This document shows, piece after piece, positions 25,885 to 34,416 of a stretch of DNA of 64,000 nt. Made by a program: the position numbers and the translations under genes. Under the pieces are notes generated by a model that saw nothing but the letters and a program-made list of their open reading frames with translations, ran no database searches and was not told the origin of the DNA. This stretch comes from Bradyrhizobium sp. SRL28 (lineage in GTDB: Bacteria; Pseudomonadota; Alphaproteobacteria; Rhizobiales; Xanthobacteraceae). Each line of letters begins with the position of its first letter. Position 1 is the first letter of the stretch. The stretch lies in contig NZ_JAHEAG010000014.1 of the NCBI RefSeq assembly GCF_018596315.1, forward strand, positions 62,001 through 126,000. Direction: 5' to 3'.

Positions 25885-27531
25885 CTACGCCGGCCCGCTT
25901 GGTATGTCCGAGAACCGCGTCAGCCACGCCACCGGGCCGATGCTGGCGGCAACGATCAGCAGCGCTGCCAGCGCGCCTTCCTCAAAGCTGCCGCGGCTGG
26001 CGTACTGGTAGATCGAGGTCGCCAGCGTTTCGACGTTGAGCGGCCGCAAGAGCAGCGTTGCCGGCAACTCTTTCAGGCAATCCACGAACACCACGATGGC
26101 GGCGCCGAGCATGGCGGGGCGCAGCAGCGGCAGATGGATCAGCCGCATCGTCGTGGCCTGGCGAGCGCCGACGGCGCGCGCGCTGTCGTCGTAATCGTGC
26201 GGAATCCGCTCGAAACCTGCCTTGATGAATCCGGTCGGCACCGCCAGAAAGCGGATCACATAGGCAATGACAACGGCGCCGCCGGAGCCGATCAAAATCA
26301 GTCCCGGCAGCGATTGTCCGAGCGATGCGGCGAGCGTGTTCAGCGCGTTGTCGATAGCGAGCAACGGCGCCAGCAGCCCGAGCGCCAGCACGAGGCCGGG
26401 CAGCGTGTAACCCAATTGTGCGATGTTCATCGCGACGAAGCGCAGCCTGTTCGGCCGCCAGCGCCAGGCCAGAATGGTCGCAAAGCCGAGCAGCAGCGCG
26501 GCGAGCGTGGCAAGGCTCGCGAACGCGACCGAGTTGAAGGCGTCGCGCCACAACGCCATGTCGAAATTGGCAAACAGCCCGCGCTTGAAACTCTGATGCG
26601 CGAGATACGATAGCGGCACCAGAAATCCGAGGCACACCGGCAGCAGGCAGGCGGCGAATGCCAAGCCGCCCTTGATGCCGGCAAGCGTCGTCCGCTGCGT
26701 CAGCCGCGGGCTCTCGGCGGAAAACTCCGTCGTGACGTTGCGCCGTCCGTAGCGTTCAATTGCGATAAGCCCGGCCACGATCGCCAGCATGAAGCAGGAC
26801 AGCTGCGCGGCGCCGGCAAGGCTGCCGCGGTTGAGCCAGGTCGTGAACACCGAGACCGTGAGCGTGCGGACGCCGAGATATTCGCTGGCGCCGATATCGT
26901 TCAGCGTTTCCAGCGACACCAGCGCGACGCCGACCGCCAGTGCGGGACGTGCCATCGGCAGCGAGATGCGCCAGAAGGTGGTCCAGCGGCCGGCGCCGAG
27001 AGTCTTTGCGGCTTCAGCGAACTCCGCGCTCTGGAACTGGAACATCGTGCGCGCCGAAAGATAGACGTAAGGATAGAGCACCAGCGCGATGACGATGATG
27101 GCGCCGGGCAGCGAGCGCAAATTGGGAAGCACGCGCACCGCGTCCTGCAGCGGCAGCCAGAGCGCGAGCGTCTTGTGGACCAGGCCCAGCGGGTCGAACA
27201 AATCGACGTACACGTAAGCCGCGAGGTAGGTGGGGATCGCGAGCGGCAGCGGCAGCAGCCAGAGCAGCATTTGCCGGCCGCGAAACTCATGCAGCGAGAT
27301 CAGCCACGCCGTGCCGGTGCCGATCGCGAGCGACAGGGCGGCGACGCCAAAGAGCAGGAGCGCGGTGTCGAGAAGGCTCCGCGGCAGTACGTATTCGATG
27401 AGGGGCTGCCAGACATCAGGCGCAGGCTGCAGCGCCAGCGCGATGATGGAGATGACGGGAGCGGCAACAAGAATGGCGGTCGCGACCGCGATCGATGCGG
27501 CGATCCGGCCCGAGCGCGTGGTCCGGGTCAC
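25885..27531 (-). CDS. fbpB: Ferric iron ABC transporter permease (FbpB-like)
   Basis: Large inner-membrane protein of 548 residues with about twelve helices, i.e. two fused permease halves, the typical form for Fe3+ importers. EAA-like loops occur around FAEAAKTLGAGRWTTFWRIS in the first half and DSARAVGARQATTMRLIHLP in the second. It follows the binding-protein gene in the same direction with a hairpin in between. No ATPase (fbpC) is in the window. Confidence 0.88.
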   Translation of the reverse strand: MTRTTRSGRIAASIAVATAILVAAPVISIIALALQPAPDVWQPLIEYVLPRSLLDTALLLFGVAALSLAIGTGTAWLISLHEFRGRQMLLWLLPLPLAIPTYLAAYVYVDLFDPLGLVHKTLALWLPLQDAVRVLPNLRSLPGAIIVIALVLYPYVYLSARTMFQFQSAEFAEAAKTLGAGRWTTFWRISLPMARPALAVGVALVSLETLNDIGASEYLGVRTLTVSVFTTWLNRGSLAGAAQLSCFMLAIVAGLIAIERYGRRNVTTEFSAESPRLTQRTTLAGIKGGLAFAACLLPVCLGFLVPLSYLAHQSFKRGLFANFDMALWRDAFNSVAFASLATLAALLLGFATILAWRWRPNRLRFVAMNIAQLGYTLPGLVLALGLLAPLLAIDNALNTLAASLGQSLPGLILIGSGGAVVIAYVIRFLAVPTGFIKAGFERIPHDYDDSARAVGARQATTMRLIHLPLLRPAMLGAAIVVFVDCLKELPATLLLRPLNVETLATSIYQYASRGSFEEGALAALLIVAASIGPVAWLTRFSDIPSGPA

Positions 27532-27570
27532 GCCGGCTCACATCGGCAAGAAGCGCGAAGCCCAAGCAGC

Positions 27571-27605
27571 AATATGCCCTCTCCCGGGGAGGGAGAGGGC
27601 ATATT
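27571..27605 (-). other. Intercistronic hairpin between fbpA and fbpB
   Basis: AATATGCCCTCTCCC and its exact complement GGGAGAGGGCATATT flank a five-base loop. It lacks a T-run, so it probably stabilises the upstream fbpA message or lowers read-through, giving more binding protein than permease. Confidence 0.6.
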
Positions 27606-27634
27606 GGCGGAAATGCTGTCGCGACCTGGTGCGA

Positions 27635-28660
27635 TCAATTATCGAATCCGACCTTGTCCACCAGCGTCGAGGCCGCCTTGCGGTTGGTGACGATCTTGGC
27701 GATCGGCGTCGGATCGGCGGTGAGCTTGCCATAGCCCGCAATGGTCGGGTTGACGGCGACACCGGCGCGGATCGGGTATTCGTAGTTGGAATCGGCGTAG
27801 ATCTGCTGCGCCTTCTCGCCCGCGAGCCACTCGATCAGCTTGACGCCGTTGGCCTTGTTGGGCGCGTTCTTCGCCAGCAGCACGCCGGAGAGATTGACGT
27901 GGGTGCCGCCGCCCTCAAACGTCGGCAGGATCACTTTGGTGGCTTCGGCCCACGGCTTCTTCTCGGGATCGTTGTTCATCATCAGCGCCCAGTAATAGGT
28001 GTTGCCGATGCCGATATCACACTTGCCGGCGGCCACGTCGCGCGCCGCTTCGCGGTCGCCGCCCGACGGCTTCTGCGCCAGATTGGCCTTCACGCCCTTC
28101 AGCCATTCCTCGGCTTTGGCCTCGCCGTGCTTGGCCACATAGGCCGCGAACAGCCCATTATTGTAGATGTGCTGGCCGGAGCGGATGCAGATCTTGCCCT
28201 TCCACTTGGGATCGGCGAGCTCTTCGTAGGTGATCTTGTCCTGCTTGACGCGCTCCTTCGAGGCGTAGATCACGCGCGCGCGCATCGAAATGCCGGCCCA
28301 GTGTCCGTCCGGATCGCGATACTGCGCCGGCACGATCTCGTCGATCACGACGGATTTGATCGGCTGGGTGACGTCGGCCTTCACGGCGTCGTCGAGGCGG
28401 CCAAGATCGACCGTGAGCAGCACGTCGGCCGGGCTGTTGGCGCCTTCGGCCTTCATGCGCTGTTCGAGACCTGAGCTTGCCGAGACCACGTTGACCTTGA
28501 TGCCGGTGTCCTTGGTGAAGGCATCGAACAGCGGCTGGATCAGCTTGGTTTCGCGATAGGTGTAGACGTTGACCTCGCCGTCGGCGGACGCCGGCGAGGC
28601 TCCGAACGCGGTAAAACAAAGCAACGCGGCGGTTGCGGCGGTAGCGCGAAATTTGGTCAT
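27635..28660 (-). CDS. fbpA: Ferric iron-binding periplasmic protein (FbpA-like)
   Basis: Periplasmic iron-binding protein of 341 residues. A signal peptide (AALLCFTAFGASPASA, cleavage near residue 26) precedes VNVYTYRETKLIQPLF. The paired tyrosines Y222-Y223 in GNTYYW match the conserved iron-coordinating tyrosine pair of this group. It is the first gene of the iron operon. Two Irr-box-like sequences lie 92-132 bases upstream of its start, suggesting iron control. Confidence 0.88.
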   Translation of the reverse strand: MTKFRATAATAALLCFTAFGASPASADGEVNVYTYRETKLIQPLFDAFTKDTGIKVNVVSASSGLEQRMKAEGANSPADVLLTVDLGRLDDAVKADVTQPIKSVVIDEIVPAQYRDPDGHWAGISMRARVIYASKERVKQDKITYEELADPKWKGKICIRSGQHIYNNGLFAAYVAKHGEAKAEEWLKGVKANLAQKPSGGDREAARDVAAGKCDIGIGNTYYWALMMNNDPEKKPWAEATKVILPTFEGGGTHVNLSGVLLAKNAPNKANGVKLIEWLAGEKAQQIYADSNYEYPIRAGVAVNPTIAGYGKLTADPTPIAKIVTNRKAASTLVDKVGFDN

Positions 28661-28931
28661 GAGAGTTGCCCGACAAAGCTGGTGAAGATGCCGGTTTCAG
28701 TAGCGCAGCGGCTGCCATGCCGTCAGCGACTGGATGTCGCGAACGGGTCGATTTAGAGCGATTCCAACGCTCCGATTTAGAGCGATTCCAAAGTGTGCCA
28801 TGCCGTGGTGAAGGCGTGCGTGCCGCCGGCCAAAATGGCCTTGGCATCCTTCATGCTTGGAATCAGGGTATCGCAGTGCTTGAAGCTGCAACCTTCGCCG
28901 GACAAATCGCCAGCCCACCCTGCGAACTGCG
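28661..28931. other. Upstream region of fbpA with tandem 24-base repeat
   Basis: The region upstream of the iron operon, between it and the acyltransferase stop codon. It contains the tandem repeats annotated at 28752-28792 and no convincing gene. Confidence 0.5.
28752..28792 (-). promoter_or_regulatory. Two tandem iron-control-element-like sites
   Basis: TTTAGAGCGATTCCAAC (28752-28768) and TTTAGAGCGATTCCAAA (28776-28792). The rhizobial Irr-binding ICE motif is usually written TTTAGAANNNTTCTAAA; the second copy fits 12 of the 14 specified positions and the first 11. The position upstream of an iron-uptake gene fits. The assignment is inferred, and the pair could instead be an unrelated duplicated repeat. 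Confidence 0.45.
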
Positions 28932-30173
28932 CTACCGCCCCGTGAAGTTCGCTTGTGCTCGGATGGGCACCGGAAGCCGCAGCCGGGGAGGCGGACTTGG
29001 AAGGCTCGATGGTGGCGCTGCTTTCGGACGCAGTTTGAAGTTTGAAAAGATTTCGCTTAGCAGCCGTCTGATGGCGGGCTCTATCTTCGCGCAGATGAGC
29101 CAGCAGACCAGGACAAGCATACCCAGACCAACCCACAGGGCCAGGGTGGCATCCAGGCCAGCATCGATCAGGACACGAATGATCGCCGAGCCAATGACGT
29201 TGTGAGTCAGATAAAGCGGATAGGTGATTAGCCCGAGCGTTCTCAAATAAGCCGGCGCTTCAGCAGAAGCGGTGCCGGCAGAGCGCCTGCTCCGGTTCGC
29301 GGCGACGGCAATGAGCAACACCGCCGCAGCCCAAACGAGGATCGGCAGAAAGGCTGATTGATCCGAGATGGCGGGTATATTCGTCAAAAGGAAAGAGGAA
29401 AAATAGTATATTTCGGCACACCCGGAAAGACATGTCACGACCACGGCGAACTGTTCGAGGGCCGTCAATTTTCTGTTTGCCGAAATGAACAGCCAAATCC
29501 CGAGCGCAAAAAAGCAGCCGTGACACAACAACCATGTTGCGCCCGGCACTCGAAACATCAAAACAACCCAATAAAGCATGTCGGACTGTATCGCGCCCGA
29601 TAGCACCAGCATGGAAAAGGCGTTGAACGCGGCGCTATAGATGGTGAGACCCCAGGCCAGGTGCCGCAGCGTGACTTTCTTCGTGAGCAGCGTGCAAAAC
29701 ACCAGCCCATAAAAGGCCATTTCTGCCGCCAGCGTCCAATAGATGCAGTCAAGCCATTGACCTTTGATTCCCTTGGGAATGAGCAGCATCGCCTGGATGT
29801 AGGGGAGAATGAAGTCGGATGCCTTCTCACGCGCAAAGAAAAGCAGAACGAGGAAGGTCAAGGTGGAGCAAACCCAGACCGCCGGATAAAGCCGGAGTGC
29901 ACGACCGAAAAGAAACTCCTTCGCCGACGACTTGCTCGCGGAATTCGCGATGACGAAGCCGGAAATGACAAAGAATATTTCAACTCCCACCCAACCGAAC
30001 CACGTGAAAGGCGCAGCCGACGGGAATTTAACGTCGGCGGCGACGTAGTGCTCAAAACCCGGCGGAACGTTGATTGAAGACCAGGCCGAGGACCAAAACA
30101 TCAGGTGAAAAACAGCGACGCCGAGAGCGGCCCCGAAGCGCAGTGGATCCAGCAATGAGAAATAGTTTTTCAC
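28932..30173 (-). CDS. Acyltransferase 3 family membrane protein (OafA-like)
   Basis: Integral membrane protein of 413 residues with about ten helices that should transfer acetyl or other acyl groups to a cell-surface glycan or similar acceptor. Family motifs: LDPLRFGAALGVAVFHLMFW (with the catalytic-type histidine), WVGVEIFFVISGFVIA and FGRALRLYPAVWV. A proline- and arginine-rich tail (about residues 380-413) ends the protein. It stands alone, with no glycan-synthesis genes around it, so the acceptor is unknown. Base composition is a little lower in GC than its neighbours. Confidence 0.82.
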   Translation of the reverse strand: MKNYFSLLDPLRFGAALGVAVFHLMFWSSAWSSINVPPGFEHYVAADVKFPSAAPFTWFGWVGVEIFFVISGFVIANSASKSSAKEFLFGRALRLYPAVWVCSTLTFLVLLFFAREKASDFILPYIQAMLLIPKGIKGQWLDCIYWTLAAEMAFYGLVFCTLLTKKVTLRHLAWGLTIYSAAFNAFSMLVLSGAIQSDMLYWVVLMFRVPGATWLLCHGCFFALGIWLFISANRKLTALEQFAVVVTCLSGCAEIYYFSSFLLTNIPAISDQSAFLPILVWAAAVLLIAVAANRSRRSAGTASAEAPAYLRTLGLITYPLYLTHNVIGSAIIRVLIDAGLDATLALWVGLGMLVLVCWLICAKIEPAIRRLLSEIFSNFKLRPKAAPPSSLPSPPPRLRLPVPIRAQANFTGR

Positions 30174-30323
30174 GGGAATTCATCGCATTCATGGAACAAT
30201 CCCGTTGCAAATATTGGATCCGTTCAACTGCCTCTTTGACGAAGGTCACACATCCCCCGCCCAGCGTTCAAATGCACAGGCTGAGCAACTGGATGAGGCA
30301 CTTCGAGGCGCTGAGTCCGCGCC

Positions 30324-31823
30324 TTAGTCCTCGCTCGCCTTGAACCGGTTCATCCCCTTCAGCACGAACGGCGCCAGCAGCGCGACCAGCGCGATGCCGA
30401 GCAGCGTGGCCGACATCGGGCTTTGCAGCAGCACCATGGGATCGCCGAGGCTGATGGCCAGCGCGCGGCGCAACTGGCTTTCGGCGATCGGCCCCAAGAT
30501 GAGGCCGACGACGACCGGCGCGATCGGAAAATCGAACCGGCGCATCAGAAAGCCCAGCACGCCAAAACCTGCCAGCATCGACAGTTCGACGACCGATGGT
30601 TTTGCCGCGATGGTGCCCATGGTCGCGAACACGAGAATGCCGGCGTACAGCCATGGCTGCGGGATCGCGAGCAGCTTCACCCACAGGCCGACCAGCGGCA
30701 GGTTGAGAACCAGCAGCATGACGTTGGCGATGAACAGGCTCGCGATCAGGCCCCACACCAAATCGGGCCGCTCGGCGAACAACAGCGGTCCCGGGTTCAG
30801 GCCGTATTGCTGAAAGCCCGCCAGCATCATCGCAGCCGTTGCCGAGGTGGGAAGGCCGAGCGTCAGCAAAGGCACGAGCGTACCGGCGGCGGAGGCGTTG
30901 TTGGCGGCTTCCGGCCCCGCGACACCCTCGATCGCGCCCTTGCCGAATTCCTCCGGATGTTTCGTCAGCCGCTTCTCGGTCGAATAGGACAGGAATGTCG
31001 GAATCTCCGCACCGCCGGCGGGGAGCGCACCGATCGGAAAACCGAACATCGTCCCGCGCAACCACGGTTTCCATGACCGCTTCCAGTCCAGTTTCGTCAT
31101 CCACAACGAGCCGCGCACCGGCTCGATCTTCTCCTCGGCGTGATGGTGGCGCGAGGCGACGTAGAGCGCCTCGCCGAGGGCGAACAGGCCGACCGCAAGC
31201 GTCGTCACTTCGACGCCGTCGAGCAGTTCGGGAATGCCGAACGCAAGCCGGGCTTGGCCGGTGAGCTTGTCGATGCCGATCAGCCCGAGCGTCAGCCCGA
31301 CAAACAGGCTGGTCAATCCGCGGATCGGCGAATCTCCGAAGGTTGCGGACACCGTGATAAAGGCCACGCACATCAGCGCGAAATAATCTTCAGGCCCGAA
31401 GCGCACTGCGAAATCCACCAGCCATGGCGCGAGAAAAGCCAACCCGATGGTGGCGATGGTGCCCGCGACGAACGAGCCGATCGCAGCCGTCGCCAGCGCG
31501 GGCCCGCCGCGGCCGGCCTTGGCCATCTTGTTGCCCTCGAGCGCGGTTGCCATCGATGCGCTCTCGCCGGGCGTGTTGATGAGGATGGCGGTGGTCGAGC
31601 CGCCATACATGCCGCCGTAATAGATGCCGGCGAACATGATCAGCGAGCCGCCGGGATCGAGCTTGTAGGTGACCGGCAGCAGCAATGCGACCGTGAGCGC
31701 CGGACCGATGCCGGGCAGCACGCCGACCGCAGTGCCGAGGAATACGCCGATCAGCGCGTAGAGCAGATTCATGGGCTGCACGGCGACGGCCATGCCATGC
31801 GCAAGCGCGGCGAAAGTTTCCAT
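30324..31823 (-). CDS. tctA: Tripartite tricarboxylate transporter permease TctA
   Basis: Large membrane subunit (499 residues, about eleven or twelve helices) of a TctABC secondary transporter for citrate-like carboxylates. Family signatures are GVLPGIGPALTVALLLPVTY, FAGIYYGGMYGGSTTAILIN and TPGE. The ATG at 31823 overlaps the stop codon of tctB by one base; the longer upstream frame belongs to tctB's antisense phase. Last gene of the tctCBA operon. Confidence 0.9.
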   Translation of the reverse strand: METFAALAHGMAVAVQPMNLLYALIGVFLGTAVGVLPGIGPALTVALLLPVTYKLDPGGSLIMFAGIYYGGMYGGSTTAILINTPGESASMATALEGNKMAKAGRGGPALATAAIGSFVAGTIATIGLAFLAPWLVDFAVRFGPEDYFALMCVAFITVSATFGDSPIRGLTSLFVGLTLGLIGIDKLTGQARLAFGIPELLDGVEVTTLAVGLFALGEALYVASRHHHAEEKIEPVRGSLWMTKLDWKRSWKPWLRGTMFGFPIGALPAGGAEIPTFLSYSTEKRLTKHPEEFGKGAIEGVAGPEAANNASAAGTLVPLLTLGLPTSATAAMMLAGFQQYGLNPGPLLFAERPDLVWGLIASLFIANVMLLVLNLPLVGLWVKLLAIPQPWLYAGILVFATMGTIAAKPSVVELSMLAGFGVLGFLMRRFDFPIAPVVVGLILGPIAESQLRRALAISLGDPMVLLQSPMSATLLGIALVALLAPFVLKGMNRFKASED

Positions 31824-32308
31824 TACAGCAGTCTTTCCAGAGGCCCGGTGGGGAGGCTCAACGTCAGCAGCCGATCGAAAGCGAGATAGATCAGGGTGGT
31901 CATCACGATGGCGATGGCGGAGTCGGCGAGAATGGCGCGCCGTCCGAAGGCAGCCGAGGTGGTGACGAACAAGGCCGAGGTCGCAAGGATGAAGCCGCCG
32001 CCAAGGCCGATGATGGCGATAAGCAGCGCCAGGCCCCCGAGGATCAGCAGCACAGCCTTCGGGTCCGCGCTTTCGCGCGGCGGCAGGTTGCCGCGCAGCG
32101 CGTCGATCAGATTGCCGATCGCGAGAAGGCCGAGCCCGATGGCGATGACGACCGGCATCACCTCGGGACCCATGCCGTACATCGTGGTGGCCGGCAGTTG
32201 CCTTGAGTCCCATACCAGCACCGCGGCAACTGCCGCGAGCGCCAGCGCAATGACGACGCCGGCGCGATCGACGCGCCGCGACGCCGGCTCCTGCGGAAGA
32301 TCCGTCAT
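31823..32308 (-). CDS. tctB: Tripartite tricarboxylate transporter small subunit TctB
   Basis: Small membrane subunit of 161 residues with about four helices (for example VVIALALAAVAAVLVW and VLLILGGLALLIAIIGLGGG). The family is poorly conserved, so identity rests mainly on its place between tctC and tctA. It overlaps tctC by four bases (ATGA) and tctA by one. Confidence 0.87.
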   Translation of the reverse strand: MTDLPQEPASRRVDRAGVVIALALAAVAAVLVWDSRQLPATTMYGMGPEVMPVVIAIGLGLLAIGNLIDALRGNLPPRESADPKAVLLILGGLALLIAIIGLGGGFILATSALFVTTSAAFGRRAILADSAIAIVMTTLIYLAFDRLLTLSLPTGPLERLL

Positions 32309-33273
32309 GATTTGACGAGGCCGACCGACTTCAAGACGTCGGTGACGCGCGCGGTTTCCTTCTTCAGGAAATCGGCGAACGCATCGCCGCCGAGATAGGC
32401 GTCATCCCAGCCCTTCTGCTTGAGGATGTCCTTCCAGGCGTCCGACTTGACCATGTTCTCCACTGCGGTGCTCAGGTTCTTGCGCTGTTCCGGCGTGATG
32501 CCGGGAGGCGCGACCACCGAGCGCCAGTTGGCGATCACCAGGTCGATGCCCTGTTCCTTGAAGGTCGGAATGTCGCTGCCGGCGATGCGCTTCTCCGAGG
32601 TCACGCCGAGGGCGCGCAGCTTGCCGGACTTGATCTGGCCTTCATATTCGCTCATTCCCGAAATGCCGGCGGTGACCTTGCCGCCGAGAATGGCCGCCAG
32701 CGACTCGCCGCCTCCGGAAAACGGGATGTAGTTGACCTTCTTGGCGTCGGCGCCGATCGCACCCGCAAACAGCGCCGCCATCACATGGTCGACGCCCCCG
32801 GCCGAGCCGCCGGCAAACGTCACCTTGGCGATGTCGGCCTTCACGGCAGCGGCAAGATCCTGCGCCGTCTTGAGCGGTGAATTCGCCGGCACGACGATCA
32901 CCTGGATCTCCTCGGTAAGGCGCGCAATCGGCGTCACCTGTTCGAGTGTCACCGGCGATTTGTTCATGGCGAGCGCGCCCACCATGACGAAGCCGTTCAC
33001 CATCATCTGGTTGCCGTCGCCCTTGGCGCCGGTGACGAACTGCGCGATGCCGACGCTGCCACCGGCGCCGGCAACGTTGGTAACCTGGACGCTGCGGGCA
33101 ATCTTGGCGGCGACCAGCGCCTGCTGCATCGACCGGGCGGTCTGATCCCATCCGCCGCCAGGTGCGGCGGGCGCCATGATCTTGAGCTCGAGCTGCTGCG
33201 AGAGGGCAGGCGCGCTAGCTGCAAGCGAAAGCGCGACGACCGCGCCGAACAGGCGCGTTTGAAACGGGATCAT
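32305..33273 (-). CDS. tctC: Tricarboxylate-binding periplasmic protein TctC (Bug family)
   Basis: Periplasmic binding protein of 322 residues. Signal peptide VVALSLAASAPALSQQ (cleavage near residue 26), then LKIMAPAAPGGGWDQTARSM, the usual Bug-family carboxylate-binding segment, and NVAGAGGSVGIAQF. GGAGG lies upstream of the ATG at 33273, and a palindrome at 33292-33310 is in the leader. It heads the operon. The ligand may be any di- or tricarboxylate. Confidence 0.9.
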   Translation of the reverse strand: MIPFQTRLFGAVVALSLAASAPALSQQLELKIMAPAAPGGGWDQTARSMQQALVAAKIARSVQVTNVAGAGGSVGIAQFVTGAKGDGNQMMVNGFVMVGALAMNKSPVTLEQVTPIARLTEEIQVIVVPANSPLKTAQDLAAAVKADIAKVTFAGGSAGGVDHVMAALFAGAIGADAKKVNYIPFSGGGESLAAILGGKVTAGISGMSEYEGQIKSGKLRALGVTSEKRIAGSDIPTFKEQGIDLVIANWRSVVAPPGITPEQRKNLSTAVENMVKSDAWKDILKQKGWDDAYLGGDAFADFLKKETARVTDVLKSVGLVKS

Positions 33274-33586
33274 GGGGGTTCCTCCAGGCTCACACAGAGC
33301 GGCTCTGTGTCAATTCGCCGCATATCAGCCGGAAAAGCCGCCGCTGTCCAGAAGGACCTTTACGTGTCCGAACCGGATCTCAAAGATTTCGGTAGGGCTT
33401 TGAAGCGTGTGCGTTTTTGGCGTTCGGCACTTGCCTTGAACGAAGTGAAACGCCAACTGCTCGGCACGTCCGAAGAGGAGCCGTGCTTTGCTTGGCCTTG
33501 GCTAGGGCGCCTGAGTAGGACGCGATGACAAAGGGTGGCCAGGGGCTCGGGGCGCGAACGCGCCGGCGATGATGGAAGGGAAATCA
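33274..33586. other. Intergenic region between tctC and the GST gene
   Basis: Divergent promoter region of about 313 bases. It holds the palindrome at 33292-33310. Two overlapping frames on opposite strands (about 33259-33587) have no start signals and look non-genic. Confidence 0.45.
33292..33310 (-). promoter_or_regulatory. Perfect inverted repeat in the tctC leader
   Basis: ACACAGAGC-g-GCTCTGTGT, 9-bp arms with a single-base centre, 18 bases upstream of the tctC start. It may be an operator for a local or distant regulator; no regulator gene is adjacent. Confidence 0.5.
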
Positions 33587-34306
33587 ATGCACGAGAATTC
33601 TCAATCCGGCCGAGAAGCCGATCGAAGCAGCGGCCGCAAGATGCGGCTGTTCTCCGCCGCCTTGAGCATGTTCGGCGCCAAGGTTCAGATTGCTGCGCAC
33701 GAGAAGGACATCGACTTCGAGCTGGTCATGGTCCCCTTCACCCAGAAGGAGGGTTATGCGCCAAAGCATCCGGAAGTCCTGCGCATCAATCCGAAGCGCC
33801 AGGTCCCAGTGCTGATCGACGGTGACCTCGAGATTTTCGATTCCACCCAGATCTTCGAATATCTCGAAGACATCAAGCCGAATCCTGCGCTGTGGCCCGC
33901 GACTCCGGCAGCGCGAGCCTGGGCTCGCCGGCTGGAGCATGAATCGGACGAGGTCTATTTCCCCCATATCATCAAATTGATGCCGCTCTGGAATAAGCCA
34001 GACGATCCCGCCGGGAAACCCGCGCGCGAGGCCGCTGCCGCTTTTTACCGAACTATGGAGCGCGCGCTTGGCGACCGCGAGTTTCTCGCCGGCGAATACT
34101 CCTTTGCCGATATCGCGTTCTATATGGCCCAGCTGTTCGGTGCCCGCATGGGGGCCGGCATGACCAATGAGACGCCAAACCTTCTGCAATGGCGGCAGCG
34201 CATGACGGCAAGACCGGCTGTCATCAAAGTCGTCGCACCGATGGCCGATTATTTGCGCAGCGATGGCCGCAGCGTTCCAGCGTTTCTCTCGCCAATAGCG
34301 GGGTGA
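33587..34306 (+). CDS. Glutathione S-transferase family protein
   Basis: Cytosolic protein of 239 residues with an N-terminal thioredoxin-fold domain (MRLFSAALSMFGAKVQIAAH at about 19-38; the proline and strand RQVPVLIDGD near 75-84; DSTQIFEYLED) and an all-helical C-terminal domain (FLAGEYSFADIAFYMAQLFG). I chose ATG 33587, since AAGGG lies six bases before it; ATG 33569 has no such site. It could act in detoxification or be a structural relative. It converges on the PdhS-like kinase. Confidence 0.83.
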   Translation: MHENSQSGREADRSSGRKMRLFSAALSMFGAKVQIAAHEKDIDFELVMVPFTQKEGYAPKHPEVLRINPKRQVPVLIDGDLEIFDSTQIFEYLEDIKPNPALWPATPAARAWARRLEHESDEVYFPHIIKLMPLWNKPDDPAGKPAREAAAAFYRTMERALGDREFLAGEYSFADIAFYMAQLFGARMGAGMTNETPNLLQWRQRMTARPAVIKVVAPMADYLRSDGRSVPAFLSPIAG

Positions 34307-34313
34307 TCGACGC

Positions 34314-34416
34314 TAGAGCCTTTTCGGTTCTGATTGAATCAGAACCGGGCTCTAGATTCTTGTTTTGACGCGTTTTCTTAACGCGAACCGGTGTCCACTT
34401 CGCTCGAAAACGCTCT
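34314..34416. repeat. Composite palindromic repeat between convergent genes
   Basis: Begins TAGAGCCTTTTCGGTTCTGA, with a CGGTTCTGATT/AATCAGAACCG hairpin, then the common motif of this group around GCGAACCGGTGTCCACTTCG. It separates the GST and kinase genes and touches the kinase stop codon. Confidence 0.7.

Noticed and set aside
33259..33587. Overlapping frames on both strands in the tctC-GST gap
   Set aside because: No ribosome-binding sites, no similarity to known families, and one frame begins within the tctC gene on the opposite strand.
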